Source: Nocardia aobensis NBRC 100429 (GTDB lineage: Bacteria; Actinomycetota; Actinomycetes; Mycobacteriales; Mycobacteriaceae). Taken from it: a DNA stretch of 64,000 nt. The stretch covers positions 62,001-126,000 of the forward strand of contig NZ_BAFQ01000094.1 in the NCBI RefSeq assembly GCF_000308375.1, given 5' to 3'. The position numbers and the translations under genes are program-made. How positions within the stretch are numbered: position 1 is the stretch's first letter; each line of letters begins with the position of its first letter. Below, piece after piece: positions 8,335-15,676 of this stretch. A model generated the notes under the pieces. That model made no database searches. It saw only the letters and a program-made list of their open reading frames with translations, and was not told where the DNA came from.

Positions 8335-9561
8335 TCAGTCGGGGAGCAGCGGCACCGACAGACCTTCACCGCGCCCGAGCAGTGCGGCCCGGGTGACGGT
8401 TCCGGCGCCGAAGCGGTCGCGCACCGCATCCAGCGCCGCGTCCAGTGTGGTGTCCGGGCCGGCGTCCAACGGCAGCATCAGCTGTCTCGGGTCCGTATTC
8501 TGCAGGTTCGTCAGGGCGAGGCCGATGAGGGTGATGCCGCGTTCCTCGATCAGTGGGCGGGCGGCGGCGAGCAGGGTGCGGGCGGCCTGCAGGATCGTCG
8601 CACCGTCGTCGGTGGCGGTGGGCAGAGTGTGCGACCGGGTCGCGCGCCCGAAATCGGCGAAGCGTAAGCGCAGTACCACCGTTCGGCAGATCCGTCCCGC
8701 GGCCCGCAAGCGGTGCCCGAGCCGATCCGCCAGGCCGTGCAGGTAGGCCTCGATCTCGGCATCGGTGCGGGGCCGGTTACCCAACGCGCGTTGCGCACCG
8801 ATCGAGCGGCGGCGGCGACCGGTGTCGACCCGGCGCGGATCGCGGGCCCAGGCCAGGGCGTGCAGATGCCGTCCGGCGGCGCGACCGAGCAGGCCGCACA
8901 ACTCCATCGGATCGGTGTCGGCCAATTCCCCGATCCGGGTGATGCCGTGTTCGTGCAATGTCCGCGCCGTCACCTCGCCCACGCCCCAGAGCCGTTCGAC
9001 CGGCAGTGGATGCAGGAAGTCGAGTTCGGCGTCGGGCTGCACCAGCAGCAGGCCGTCGGGTTTGCAGACCGCACTGGCTACCTTGGCGAGGAATTTGCTC
9101 CGCGCCACGCCGACCGAGATGGGCAGTCCGACCTCGGCGCGCACCCGAGCCCGCAATCCGGCCGCGATGTCGATCGGCGCGCCCGAAATGCGGTGCAGCC
9201 CACCGACATCGAGAAAGGCCTCGTCGATGGAGATTCCCTCCACCTCCGGAGTGGTGTCGTGGAAGATCGCGAATACGTCCCGGCTCGCCTGCGCATAGGC
9301 CGACATTCTCGGCGGCACCACGACCGCGTGCGGACACAACCGCAACGCTTGCCGCGCGTTCATCGGCGTCCGCACCCCGTACGCCTTGGCCTCGTAACTC
9401 GCCGCCAGCACCACCCCACCCCCGACGATCACCGGTTTGCCCCGCAACTCCCGCGCGTCCCGCTGCTCGACCGACGCATAGAACGAATCCAGATCCGCAT
9501 GCAGAATCGCCGCCCGCCCCCGCCTTTCCGCTGCCGCCGCCCCCTCATCCGATTCGAACAC
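8335..9561 (-). CDS. dinB: Y-family DNA polymerase IV (DinB-like), 408 aa
   Basis: Palm/finger motifs are intact: ILHADLDSFYASVEQRD (first metal aspartate), the finger segment LAASYEAKAYGVRTPM and the catalytic SIDEAFLDVGG. The thumb HhH text LWGVGEVTARTLHEHGI and a C-terminal little-finger domain follow. It ends with TNLQNTDPRQLMLPLD, a beta-clamp-binding-like stretch (QLMLPL). It performs error-prone translesion synthesis. The GTG at 9561 is chosen because the homology starts within 20 residues of it; the frame remains open upstream but there overlaps the acyl carrier gene antisense. Confidence 0.88.
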   Translation of the reverse strand: MFESDEGAAAAERRGRAAILHADLDSFYASVEQRDARELRGKPVIVGGGVVLAASYEAKAYGVRTPMNARQALRLCPHAVVVPPRMSAYAQASRDVFAIFHDTTPEVEGISIDEAFLDVGGLHRISGAPIDIAAGLRARVRAEVGLPISVGVARSKFLAKVASAVCKPDGLLLVQPDAELDFLHPLPVERLWGVGEVTARTLHEHGITRIGELADTDPMELCGLLGRAAGRHLHALAWARDPRRVDTGRRRRSIGAQRALGNRPRTDAEIEAYLHGLADRLGHRLRAAGRICRTVVLRLRFADFGRATRSHTLPTATDDGATILQAARTLLAAARPLIEERGITLIGLALTNLQNTDPRQLMLPLDAGPDTTLDAALDAVRDRFGAGTVTRAALLGRGEGLSVPLLPD

Positions 9562-9601
9562 ATGTGCGATCTTACCGCGTCGGGCGATCGCGGTGATGCC
9601 G

Positions 9602-9724
9602 GTCAGTCGGCGTGGTCGCCGGATCCGGCCAGCGCGGCGTAGAGCCAGTTGTGGGCTTGTCCGACCGTGACACGGCTGCCGAGGAAAACGATGACGAATC
9701 GATCGAGTTCGCTGCCGCGGTGCC
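9602..9724 (-). pseudogene. Possible C-terminal gene remnant, about 41 codons
   Basis: On the minus strand a frame opens after a TAA near 9725 and ends at TGA 9602-9604. It reads like real protein (ELDRFVIVFLGS, then VGQAHNWLYAALAG) but has no ATG, GTG or TTG start. It overlaps antisense the 5' part of the damaged acyl carrier gene. It may be the tail of a lost gene joined here by a rearrangement, or chance. Confidence 0.25.
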
Positions 9725-9727
9725 GGA

Positions 9728-10027
9728 CTTACGCAGGAAGAAATCGTCGCCGGCATCGCGGAGATCATCGAGGAGGTGACCGGCATCGATCCCGCGGACG
9801 TGACCCTCGAGAAGTCGTTCGTCGACGAGCTGGAGATCGACTCGCTGTCGCTGGTCGAGATCGCCGTCCAGCTCGAGGACAAGTACGAGGTGAAGATTCC
9901 CGACGAAGACCTGGCGAGCCTGCGCACCGTCGGTGATGCGGTCGTCTACGTCCAGAAGATGGAGGCCGAGCAGCCGCAGCTCGCGGCAGAAATGGAAGCA
10001 AAATTCAAGGAAGACTCGGCGGATTGA
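9728..10027 (+). pseudogene. AcpM-like acyl carrier protein with disrupted 5' end
   Basis: From 9728 the frame reads LTQEEIVAGIAEIIEEVTGI and continues to the phosphopantetheine site DELEIDSLSLVEIAV (Ser in DSL) and a charged C-terminus, all typical of meromycolate-type AcpM. However, this frame has no ATG, GTG or TTG between its upstream stop (9692-9694) and GTG 9776, which would remove helix 1. An ATG at 9691 with a good GAGGA ribosome site is in another frame, so one indel between 9694 and 9733 would restore a full gene. Either this is a recent pseudogene or the true start is unusual; the minimal ORF is 9776-10027 (83 aa). Confidence 0.65.
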
Positions 10028-10151
10028 GCTGCGGTGGAAAGTTTCGAAAAAAGATCTCCGCCGATGTCGAGAACGGCGAATCGGCTCCGTCCCAGGGGTA
10101 CGAGCAACCGAGAACGGCCCGCTCGCGGACATCGACACAGGAGCGTCAGCA

Positions 10152-10649
10152 ATGGAACAGCACACGATCAGCGAAATCCTCAACCGTCCGATCAGCCAGG
10201 AATTGCTGGCGCGCGATCTGCTGCGGCTGGCCTACGTCGCCAAGGACGGCACGCCGCGCAACATACCGATCGCGTTCACCTGGAACGGCTCGCAGATCGT
10301 GCTCTGCACCACGAAGAACGCACCGAAACTGCACTCCCTGCGGCACAATCCTCAGGTCGCGCTGACGATCGACATCGAGGTCCATCCGCCGAAGATCCTG
10401 CTCCTGCGCGGACGTGCCGAGCTGGACGTCGTCGACGGCATCCCGGAGGAATACCTGCAGATGAACGGCAGCTACGAAATGACGCCCGAACAGCGCGTGG
10501 AGTGGGAGGCGGAAGTCCGCTCGCTCTACGACGGCATGGTCCGGATCGTCATCACCCCGACCTGGGCGAAGCTCATCGACTTCGACACCACTCTGCCAAC
10601 CGCGGTCGAGGAGCTGGTCCGGCAGCGGGCCGAACGTCAGCAGGCCTGA
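10152..10649 (+). CDS. Pyridoxamine 5'-phosphate oxidase-like (flavin split-barrel) protein, 165 aa
   Basis: A small split beta-barrel of the PPOX/FMN-binding superfamily: the first barrel strands read LLRLAYVAKDGTPRNIPIAF, then IVLCTTKNAPKLHSLRHNPQVALTID and LLLRGRAELDVVDG, with a C-terminal IVITPTWAKLIDFDT. Members bind FMN, F420 or heme and reduce diverse substrates. The ATG at 10152 has AGGAG about 8-9 bases upstream. It is the first of a rightward group with the DGPF and sigma factor genes (40-base gap). Confidence 0.8.
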   Translation: MEQHTISEILNRPISQELLARDLLRLAYVAKDGTPRNIPIAFTWNGSQIVLCTTKNAPKLHSLRHNPQVALTIDIEVHPPKILLLRGRAELDVVDGIPEEYLQMNGSYEMTPEQRVEWEAEVRSLYDGMVRIVITPTWAKLIDFDTTLPTAVEELVRQRAERQQA

Positions 10650-10689
10650 TCACCACGGCCGGCACCGTGCCGCCGACACCGAGGAGACG

Positions 10690-11100
10690 ATGATGCCGAA
10701 ATATCTGTTGCTCAAGCACTATCGGGGTGCGCCCGCGGCGGTCAACGACGTGCCGATGGATCAGTGGACACCGGAGGAGATCACCGCCCATGTGCGGTAC
10801 ATGGAGGACTTCGCCGCGCGGCTGCAGACCAGCGGCGAGTACGTCGACCATCGGGCGCTCTCGCCGCAGGGGACGTTCGTCCGGTCCGACGGGGAGGGCC
10901 GCCCGCCGATCACCGACGGTCCGTTCGCGGAGACCAAGGATCTGATCGCGGGCTGGATGCTCATCGATGTCGAGACCTACGAGCGGGCGCTCGAACTGGC
11001 CGCTGAGCTGTCCGAGGCGCCCGGCGCGGACGGGAAACCGATCCGGGAGTGGCTCGAGCTGCGCCCGCTGCTCACGGCGATGCCCACGGTGACCGAGTGA
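10690..11100 (+). CDS. DGPF/YciI-like protein, partner of ECF42 sigma factor, 136 aa
   Basis: A ferredoxin-like YciI fold carrying the defining motif ITDGPFAETKDLIAGW (about residues 75-90) and an early EEITAHVRYMEDF helix. DGPF proteins are the conserved genomic partners of ECF42 sigma factors, in either order, and their role is unknown. Here the stop codon overlaps the GTG of the sigma factor gene by 4 bases, so they are translationally coupled. Two adjacent ATG codons (10690 and 10693) both follow GAGGAG; the second has better spacing. Confidence 0.85.
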   Translation: MMPKYLLLKHYRGAPAAVNDVPMDQWTPEEITAHVRYMEDFAARLQTSGEYVDHRALSPQGTFVRSDGEGRPPITDGPFAETKDLIAGWMLIDVETYERALELAAELSEAPGADGKPIREWLELRPLLTAMPTVTE

Positions 11101-12272
11101 ACGAATCGCTGCTGCGGGAGTTGGTGCCGGCGGTGATCGGCGTCCTCGTCCGGCGCGGCGCGGACTTCGCGTCGGCCGAGGACGCCGTGCAGGAGGCTGT
11201 GATTCGGGCCCTGCAAACCTGGCCTGACGACCCACCGCGCGATCCGAAAGGCTGGCTCGTCGCGGCCGCGTGGCGAAAGTTCCTCGATGCCACCCGAGCC
11301 GAGACATCGAGGCGGGAGCGAGAACTCGCGGTCGAGCACGAGCCGCCGACCGGGACGGTCCCGGGAGCCGACGACTCGCTGTGGCTGTACTTCCTGTGCG
11401 CGCATCCGTCGCTGTCACCCGGTTCTGCCGTCGCGCTGACGCTGCGCGCGGTCGGCGGCCTGACGACGCGGCAGATCGCGACGGCCTACCTCGTCCCGGA
11501 AGCGACCATGGCGCAACGGATCAGCCGGGCCAAGCGGCGTCTCGCCGGACTGCCGCTGGACCGGCCCGGCGATCCGGCGACCGTGTTGCGGGTTCTCTAC
11601 CTGGTATTCAACGAGGGCTACGGCGGCGACATCGATCTGGCGGCCGAGGCGATCCGCCTCACCCGCCAGCTGGCCGCGGCGAGCGACGAGCCGGAGGTCG
11701 CGGGACTGTTGGCCCTCATGCTGCTGCACCATGCCCGCCGCAGGTCCCGCACGGGTCCGGACGGGCGCCTCGTGCCACTGGCCGAACAGGACCGAACCCG
11801 TTGGGACACAACGCTTATCTCCGAAGGTGTCACGATCCTGCAAGCCGCATTGGCTCGTGACCACCTGGGCGAATACCAGGCGCAGGCGGCGATCGCCGCC
11901 CTGCACGCCGATGCCCCGACCGCCGCGGAAACGGACTGGGTACAGATCGTGGAGTGGTACGACGAACTGCTGAATCTCACGGGCAGCCCGGTGGTGCGGC
12001 TCAATCGCGCGGTCGCGGTCGGCGAAGCCGACGGACCCCAGGCCGGGCTGGCGGAATTGAGCAAGGTGGACCCCGGCCTGCCTCGGTACGCCGCGGTCCG
12101 CGCCTACCTGCTCGAACGCGCCGGCGACCTCGAACAGGCCGCCGACCTGTATGCCGCGGCATCCCGCACCGCCACCAGCGTCCCGGAGCGCGACCACCTC
12201 ACCCGCGAGGCCGCGCGGATGCGGGGGCTGCTACGCCGGCGAACCGACCGACCGACGACATTCACCGAGTGA
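11097..12272 (+). CDS. ECF42-type RNA polymerase sigma factor with long C-terminal extension, 391 aa
   Basis: Sigma region 2 is at the N-terminus (DFASAEDAVQEAVIRALQTWP), region 4 follows (GLTTRQIATAYLVPEATMAQRISRAKRRL), and the last ~200 residues form the DUF6596/TPR-like extension (VLYLVFNEGYGG, then LHADAPTAAETDWVQIVEWYDELL and SPVVRLNRAVAVGEADGP). This is the ECF42 architecture. No anti-sigma factor is adjacent; in this group the C-terminal extension replaces it and controls activity. It overlaps the DGPF gene by 4 bases. Its C-terminus runs straight into the broken HadB fragment. Confidence 0.87.
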   Translation: MNESLLRELVPAVIGVLVRRGADFASAEDAVQEAVIRALQTWPDDPPRDPKGWLVAAAWRKFLDATRAETSRRERELAVEHEPPTGTVPGADDSLWLYFLCAHPSLSPGSAVALTLRAVGGLTTRQIATAYLVPEATMAQRISRAKRRLAGLPLDRPGDPATVLRVLYLVFNEGYGGDIDLAAEAIRLTRQLAAASDEPEVAGLLALMLLHHARRRSRTGPDGRLVPLAEQDRTRWDTTLISEGVTILQAALARDHLGEYQAQAAIAALHADAPTAAETDWVQIVEWYDELLNLTGSPVVRLNRAVAVGEADGPQAGLAELSKVDPGLPRYAAVRAYLLERAGDLEQAADLYAAASRTATSVPERDHLTREAARMRGLLRRRTDRPTTFTE

Positions 12273-12664
12273 GGTGCCGAACTTCCCGCACGGTCGGTGA
12301 ACCTGACGCGCGGCGATCTGGTCAACTATGCCGGGGTCTCCGGGGACGTGAATCCCATCCATTGGCATGCCGAGATCGCCGCGCTCGCAGGACTTCCCGA
12401 CGTGATCGCCCACGGCATGCTCACGATGGGCTTGGGAGCCGGCTTCGTCACCGGATGGCTCGGGGACCGGGCGCGATGATCAGGTACGGCGTGCGGCTGT
12501 CGAACTACACGGTCATCGAAGCCGCCTCCGCGGGAACGGTGGAGTTCACCGGGCGCATCAAGTCGGTCGACCCCGATACCAGGACCGCCGTCGTCGTCAT
12601 CGTCGCGAAGTCGGCCGGCCGCAAGGTTTTCGGTCTCGCCACGGCGGATGTCCGCCTGGCCTGA
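12273..12664 (+). pseudogene. HadB-like (3R)-hydroxyacyl-ACP dehydratase remnant, 5'-less and frameshifted
   Basis: The hot-dog (MaoC) motif LTRGDLVNYAGVSGDVNPIHW and AHGMLTMGLGAGFVTGWLGD is very close to mycobacterial HadB, the FAS-II dehydratase subunit with catalytic Asp and His. The first frame stops at 12477-12479. The rest of the domain (EFTGRIKSVDPDTRTAVVVI to KVFGLATADVRLA) continues in another frame that opens with ATG 12476. The first ~15 residues, including a start codon, are missing: homology begins immediately after the sigma factor stop. Both defects point to a decayed copy; split translation through the ATGA overlap is possible but unlikely to give a folded hot-dog. Confidence 0.75.
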
Positions 12665-12688
12665 CCTGCGCCGCGACCACCGGGCGAA

Positions 12689-13150
12689 TCAGTACTGGTT
12701 CTTGATGACGAAGTAGGAGCCGCGAATTGTTCCCGCCAGCTTCGACTTCTGCCGCGCGAACTTGAACGACGAGAGTTCGGTGGGGATTTCCATCCCGTCG
12801 GACAGCTTGAAACCCACGGCCCGCTTACCGGAATCGTCGATCGAATACATCACGTTGATCGACAGGCCGCTCTCGTAGAAGACGTAGGCGAAGCGAATTC
12901 CGTCCGCTTCGAAGGCCGTGGCCTCGAGCGGGCGGGAGGAGATGACGATGCCACGCTCGTCCTCGAGGATCCGGCTGACCCAGTCGACCGTCGACTGGGC
13001 CTCCTTCGCGGGCTCCACGGTGAAGACGTGGTCGTACTTGTTCTTGAAGTACCGGGCCTCGTTGGCCCGCAGACCGGCCAAAGCCTGCGCGACGGGCGAC
13101 GATTCGAGGCCTTCGGTCGATACCGTAGTGAAGTCCACGGCGTAGGTCAT
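12689..13150 (-). CDS. Conserved hypothetical protein, 153 aa
   Basis: I do not recognise a family. The protein is soluble-looking with no signal or membrane helix. It has an N-terminal helical part (SSPVAQALAGLRANEARYFK), then alternating strands such as GIRFAYVFYESGLSINVMYS. The aromatic and charged composition and lower GC give normal codon use. A strong GAGGAG lies 6 bases before the ATG. It stands alone between a broken dehydratase and a methyltransferase on the same strand. Confidence 0.65.
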   Translation of the reverse strand: MTYAVDFTTVSTEGLESSPVAQALAGLRANEARYFKNKYDHVFTVEPAKEAQSTVDWVSRILEDERGIVISSRPLEATAFEADGIRFAYVFYESGLSINVMYSIDDSGKRAVGFKLSDGMEIPTELSSFKFARQKSKLAGTIRGSYFVIKNQY

Positions 13151-13221
13151 GGCGAACTCCTCTGCGACTGGGTCGGTCGAACTGTACAACGTCGTGTGTC
13201 GCGAATCGGGCAGGTTCGGCC

Positions 13222-13836
13222 TCACTCCGCGCGCGAGAACACCGCCACCAGAAAGTCCGACTCGTCGGTGAACGGGCGCAGATCCCACGTCGAAAGCCGC
13301 AGATCGACCCTGAGACCGGCGTGTTCGGCGTCGGCGAGGAACTGCGGGAACTCGTAACCCCGGTCGGCGCCGAACCCGACCACCACCCGGCCGGCCGGAG
13401 CCAGATGGCGGGCGAAACCGGACAGCACCGCGCCGCGGGTGGCCGGCGCCAGGAAGGTCATCACGTTGCCCGCGCACACGATCACATCGAAGTCGCCGGC
13501 GACCCCGCGGCTCGGCAGATCCAGTTCGGCCAGGTCGCCGACCAGCCAGGTCGGGCCGGGATGGTCCTGTTCCGCCGCGGCGATCAACACCGGATCGACG
13601 TCGACGCCGACGACGACATGACCGGCCCGGTACAGGTAGCCACCCAGCCGCCCCGGACCGCATCCGGCGTCCAGGATTCGGCTGCCGCGCCCGACCATCG
13701 CATCGATCAGGCGTGCCTCGCCGACGATGTCCGCGCCTTCGGCCGCCATCGTCCGGAATCGCTCGACGTACCACGTCGAATGCGCCGGATCGGCGGCGGT
13801 GATCTCTTCCCACTGGCTGGGCGTGCGTCCGCTCAT
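13222..13836 (-). CDS. Class I SAM-dependent methyltransferase, 204 aa
   Basis: Rossmann-fold methyltransferase with motif I ILDAGCGPGRLGGYL (about residues 49-63), the acidic end of strand 2 in VVGVDVDPVLI, and motif IV DFDVIVCAGNVMTFL. The substrate is unknown. The start at 13836 is supported by AGAGGA 7 bases upstream. It is divergent from the HEAT-repeat/MerR operon; a MerR-type promoter lies between them (13872-13902), so it may be co-regulated. Confidence 0.85.
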   Translation of the reverse strand: MSGRTPSQWEEITAADPAHSTWYVERFRTMAAEGADIVGEARLIDAMVGRGSRILDAGCGPGRLGGYLYRAGHVVVGVDVDPVLIAAAEQDHPGPTWLVGDLAELDLPSRGVAGDFDVIVCAGNVMTFLAPATRGAVLSGFARHLAPAGRVVVGFGADRGYEFPQFLADAEHAGLRVDLRLSTWDLRPFTDESDFLVAVFSRAE

Positions 13837-13871
13837 GGCCTGTTCCTCTTCTCTCGGTCCGGTGCGTGTAC

Positions 13872-13902
13872 TTGACCTTGCCATCGTGACAAGGTCTTCA
13901 CT
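13872..13902 (+). promoter_or_regulatory. MerR-type promoter with 19-bp spacer and operator dyad
   Basis: A -35 box TTGACC (13872-13877) and a -10-like TTCACT (13897-13902) are separated by exactly 19 bases, the over-long spacing that MerR activators correct by twisting DNA. The spacer holds the inverted repeat GACCTTG (13874-13880) and CAAGGTC (13890-13896). It points into the HEAT/MerR operon that begins at 13923, so autoregulation is the simple reading. Confidence 0.7.
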
Positions 13903-13922
13903 GACTGCCGGAGGTGGTCCCG

Positions 13923-14600
13923 ATGAACTCGACACACAGGAACCCACAGGACATGCGACTACTCGACGCGCTGGCGGCGAACAACTCGTCGACACGGCTC
14001 GAGGCGGCGTTGGCGCTCGGCACCCGTCCCTCGCCCGGCTTCGCCGATGCGCTGATCGAGCGGTGCGGGATCGAGCCCGATTTCTTCGTGCGCGACATGC
14101 TGACCTGGGCGCTCACCCGGCTTCCGGCGCAGGTCACGGTGCCGAAACTGCGTGCGCGACTGGGTTCGGAGCGTCCCCAGGCGCGCAGCCAGGCGCTGCA
14201 CACCCTGTCCAAGATCGGAGACCGCAGCGCGTGGCCCGCGATCACCCGGTCGTTGCTGCGCGATGCCGACGACGACGTCGCGCGCAGCGCGTGGCGCGCC
14301 GCCGTCGTCCTGGTGCCCGACGGCGAGAAGCAGGCCCTCGCCGGCGCGCTGGCTACCCAATTCGGCCGCGGCGACCGCGAGGTGCGGTTGAGTTTGAGCC
14401 GCGCTCTGGTAGCCCTGGGTGAGATCGTCGAGCCGGTCCTGCAGACGGCGATGACGAACCCGGACCCGGTGGTGCGCGCCCATGCGCGTGCCACCGGCGT
14501 GCTGCTGCGCGACCCCGATGCCGGTTTCGACCTCGCGATCGGCGAAGCCAGGCGGGTTCGCGCCCTCGGACCGGATCGAGAGGAGTCGACCGCGTGCTGA
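13923..14600 (+). CDS. HEAT-repeat protein, 225 aa
   Basis: Almost the whole protein is helical HEAT/armadillo-like repeats, for example VPKLRARLGSERPQARSQAL, AWPAITRSLLRDADDDVARS and VRLSLSRALVALGEIVEPVL, each about 35 residues with D/R at inter-helix turns. Such scaffolds bind proteins or DNA (AlkD-type glycosylases share the fold, but I see no diagnostic active site). GGAGG lies 8 bases before ATG 13923. Its end overlaps the MerR-HEAT gene by 7 bases, so the two are expressed together and may have arisen by splitting of one repeat protein. Confidence 0.78.
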   Translation: MNSTHRNPQDMRLLDALAANNSSTRLEAALALGTRPSPGFADALIERCGIEPDFFVRDMLTWALTRLPAQVTVPKLRARLGSERPQARSQALHTLSKIGDRSAWPAITRSLLRDADDDVARSAWRAAVVLVPDGEKQALAGALATQFGRGDREVRLSLSRALVALGEIVEPVLQTAMTNPDPVVRAHARATGVLLRDPDAGFDLAIGEARRVRALGPDREESTAC

Positions 14601-15625
14601 TCGGCGAGGTGGCCCGCTACTCGGGAGTGAGCGCCCGGATGCTCCGGCACTACGACTCCCTGGGGTTGGTGCGGCCGACCGGCCGCACCAACGGCGGCTA
14701 TCGGGAGTATTCCGTCCAGGACATCCGGCGGATCTTCCACGTCGAGGGTCTGCGATCGCTGGGACTGTCGCTGACCCAGATCGGGCGGGCTCTCGACGAT
14801 CCGGGCTTCACGCCGTCCGCGCTGGTGGGCGACCTGGTGCGAGCAACCGAGGAACGGCTGAGCCGGGACCGTGAGCTGCTCGAACGGCTGCGTGCGGTCG
14901 AGGCGGCCGAACCCTCCGGCTGGCAGGACGCGCTGCGTATCGTGGAACTCTTGCGCGGACTCGGTTCGTCCAATGCCGCCCGGCGGCAGCAGGCCGTACT
15001 CGCTCCGGCGGAGGAGATGCCGGCCGAACTGCTCGCCGAGGCGGTGCTCGCCGAATCCGATCCGTATGTGGCGGGGGCGCTGCGCTGGGCGCTGGCCCGA
15101 GCCGGTGCGGACGGAGTGCTGAACGTGGCCTCCGGCCTGGACTCCGCCGATGTCGAGGTCCGGCGGCGGGCGGCGTCGGCGCTCGCCGAGATTGCCGGGA
15201 CGGAGTCGAGTGCGGTGCTGCTGGACGCCCTCGACGACACGGACGCGACTGTTCGCAGAATCTCCGCGCTCGCCCTCGGCGCCCGCGGGCAGACCCGCGC
15301 GGTGCCGGAACTCGTCGCCACCGTGATCGAGGGCCCGAACGATGTCGAGGCGGCCGAATTGCTGGGATCGCTGGCCCGGGACACGCAGTGGGCGGATCAC
15401 ATCCTGGGTGCACTCGCCGGCGAGCTGGCCGCCCACCCGTCCGGTTCACCGGTGCGGCTCCGGCTGACCCAGGCGTTGGCGGAGCTGCCCGGCTCCCTCG
15501 CGCTGAATACGTTGCGGCCCTTGGTAGATGACGACGATCGGGCCGTCGCGCTGCTCGCCGCGGCACTCGTCCGCACGCTCGAACCCGGGCCACCGGCGGA
15601 TCCCGGGTCCACCGAACCCGCATGA
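14594..15625 (+). CDS. MerR-family regulator fused to HEAT repeats, 343 aa
   Basis: Residues 1-70 are a standard MerR winged helix (LIGEVARYSGVSARMLRHYD, then GYREYSVQDIRRI), followed by a dimerisation helix up to about 110. Instead of a short metal or ligand domain, residues 120-335 are HEAT-like repeats (VLAESDPYVAGALRWALARA, VEVRRRAASALAEIAG, TVRRISALALGARGQ). The GTG start at 14594 lies inside the end of the preceding HEAT gene. A dyad in a 19-bp promoter spacer upstream of the operon is its likely site. The signal it senses is unknown; the HEAT domain could bind a protein partner or DNA. Confidence 0.85.
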   Translation: MLIGEVARYSGVSARMLRHYDSLGLVRPTGRTNGGYREYSVQDIRRIFHVEGLRSLGLSLTQIGRALDDPGFTPSALVGDLVRATEERLSRDRELLERLRAVEAAEPSGWQDALRIVELLRGLGSSNAARRQQAVLAPAEEMPAELLAEAVLAESDPYVAGALRWALARAGADGVLNVASGLDSADVEVRRRAASALAEIAGTESSAVLLDALDDTDATVRRISALALGARGQTRAVPELVATVIEGPNDVEAAELLGSLARDTQWADHILGALAGELAAHPSGSPVRLRLTQALAELPGSLALNTLRPLVDDDDRAVALLAAALVRTLEPGPPADPGSTEPA

Positions 15626-15628
15626 TCG

Positions 15629-15662
15629 CGTCCCGCGCGGGTATCACCCGATGCGCGGGACG
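15629..15662. terminator. Hairpin between MerR-HEAT and topoisomerase genes
   Basis: Arms CGTCCCGCGC (15629-15638) and GCGCGGGACG (15653-15662) pair perfectly, with a small GGGT/ACCC stem inside the loop. It begins 3 bases after the regulator stop codon and ends just before the topoisomerase ribosome site. It has no T-tract. It could terminate the upstream operon or structure the next leader. Confidence 0.55.
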
Positions 15663-15676
15663 AGAGGAGTGACGTG

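Noticed and set aside
9562-9927. In-frame upstream extension of the DNA polymerase gene
   Set aside because: The extension is antisense to the acyl carrier sequence and low in complexity (Ser-rich); polymerase homology starts just after GTG 9561.
12476-12664. The second half of the dehydratase as an independent gene with its own ATG
   Set aside because: It is only the C-terminal half of a single hot-dog domain and lacks its own fold.
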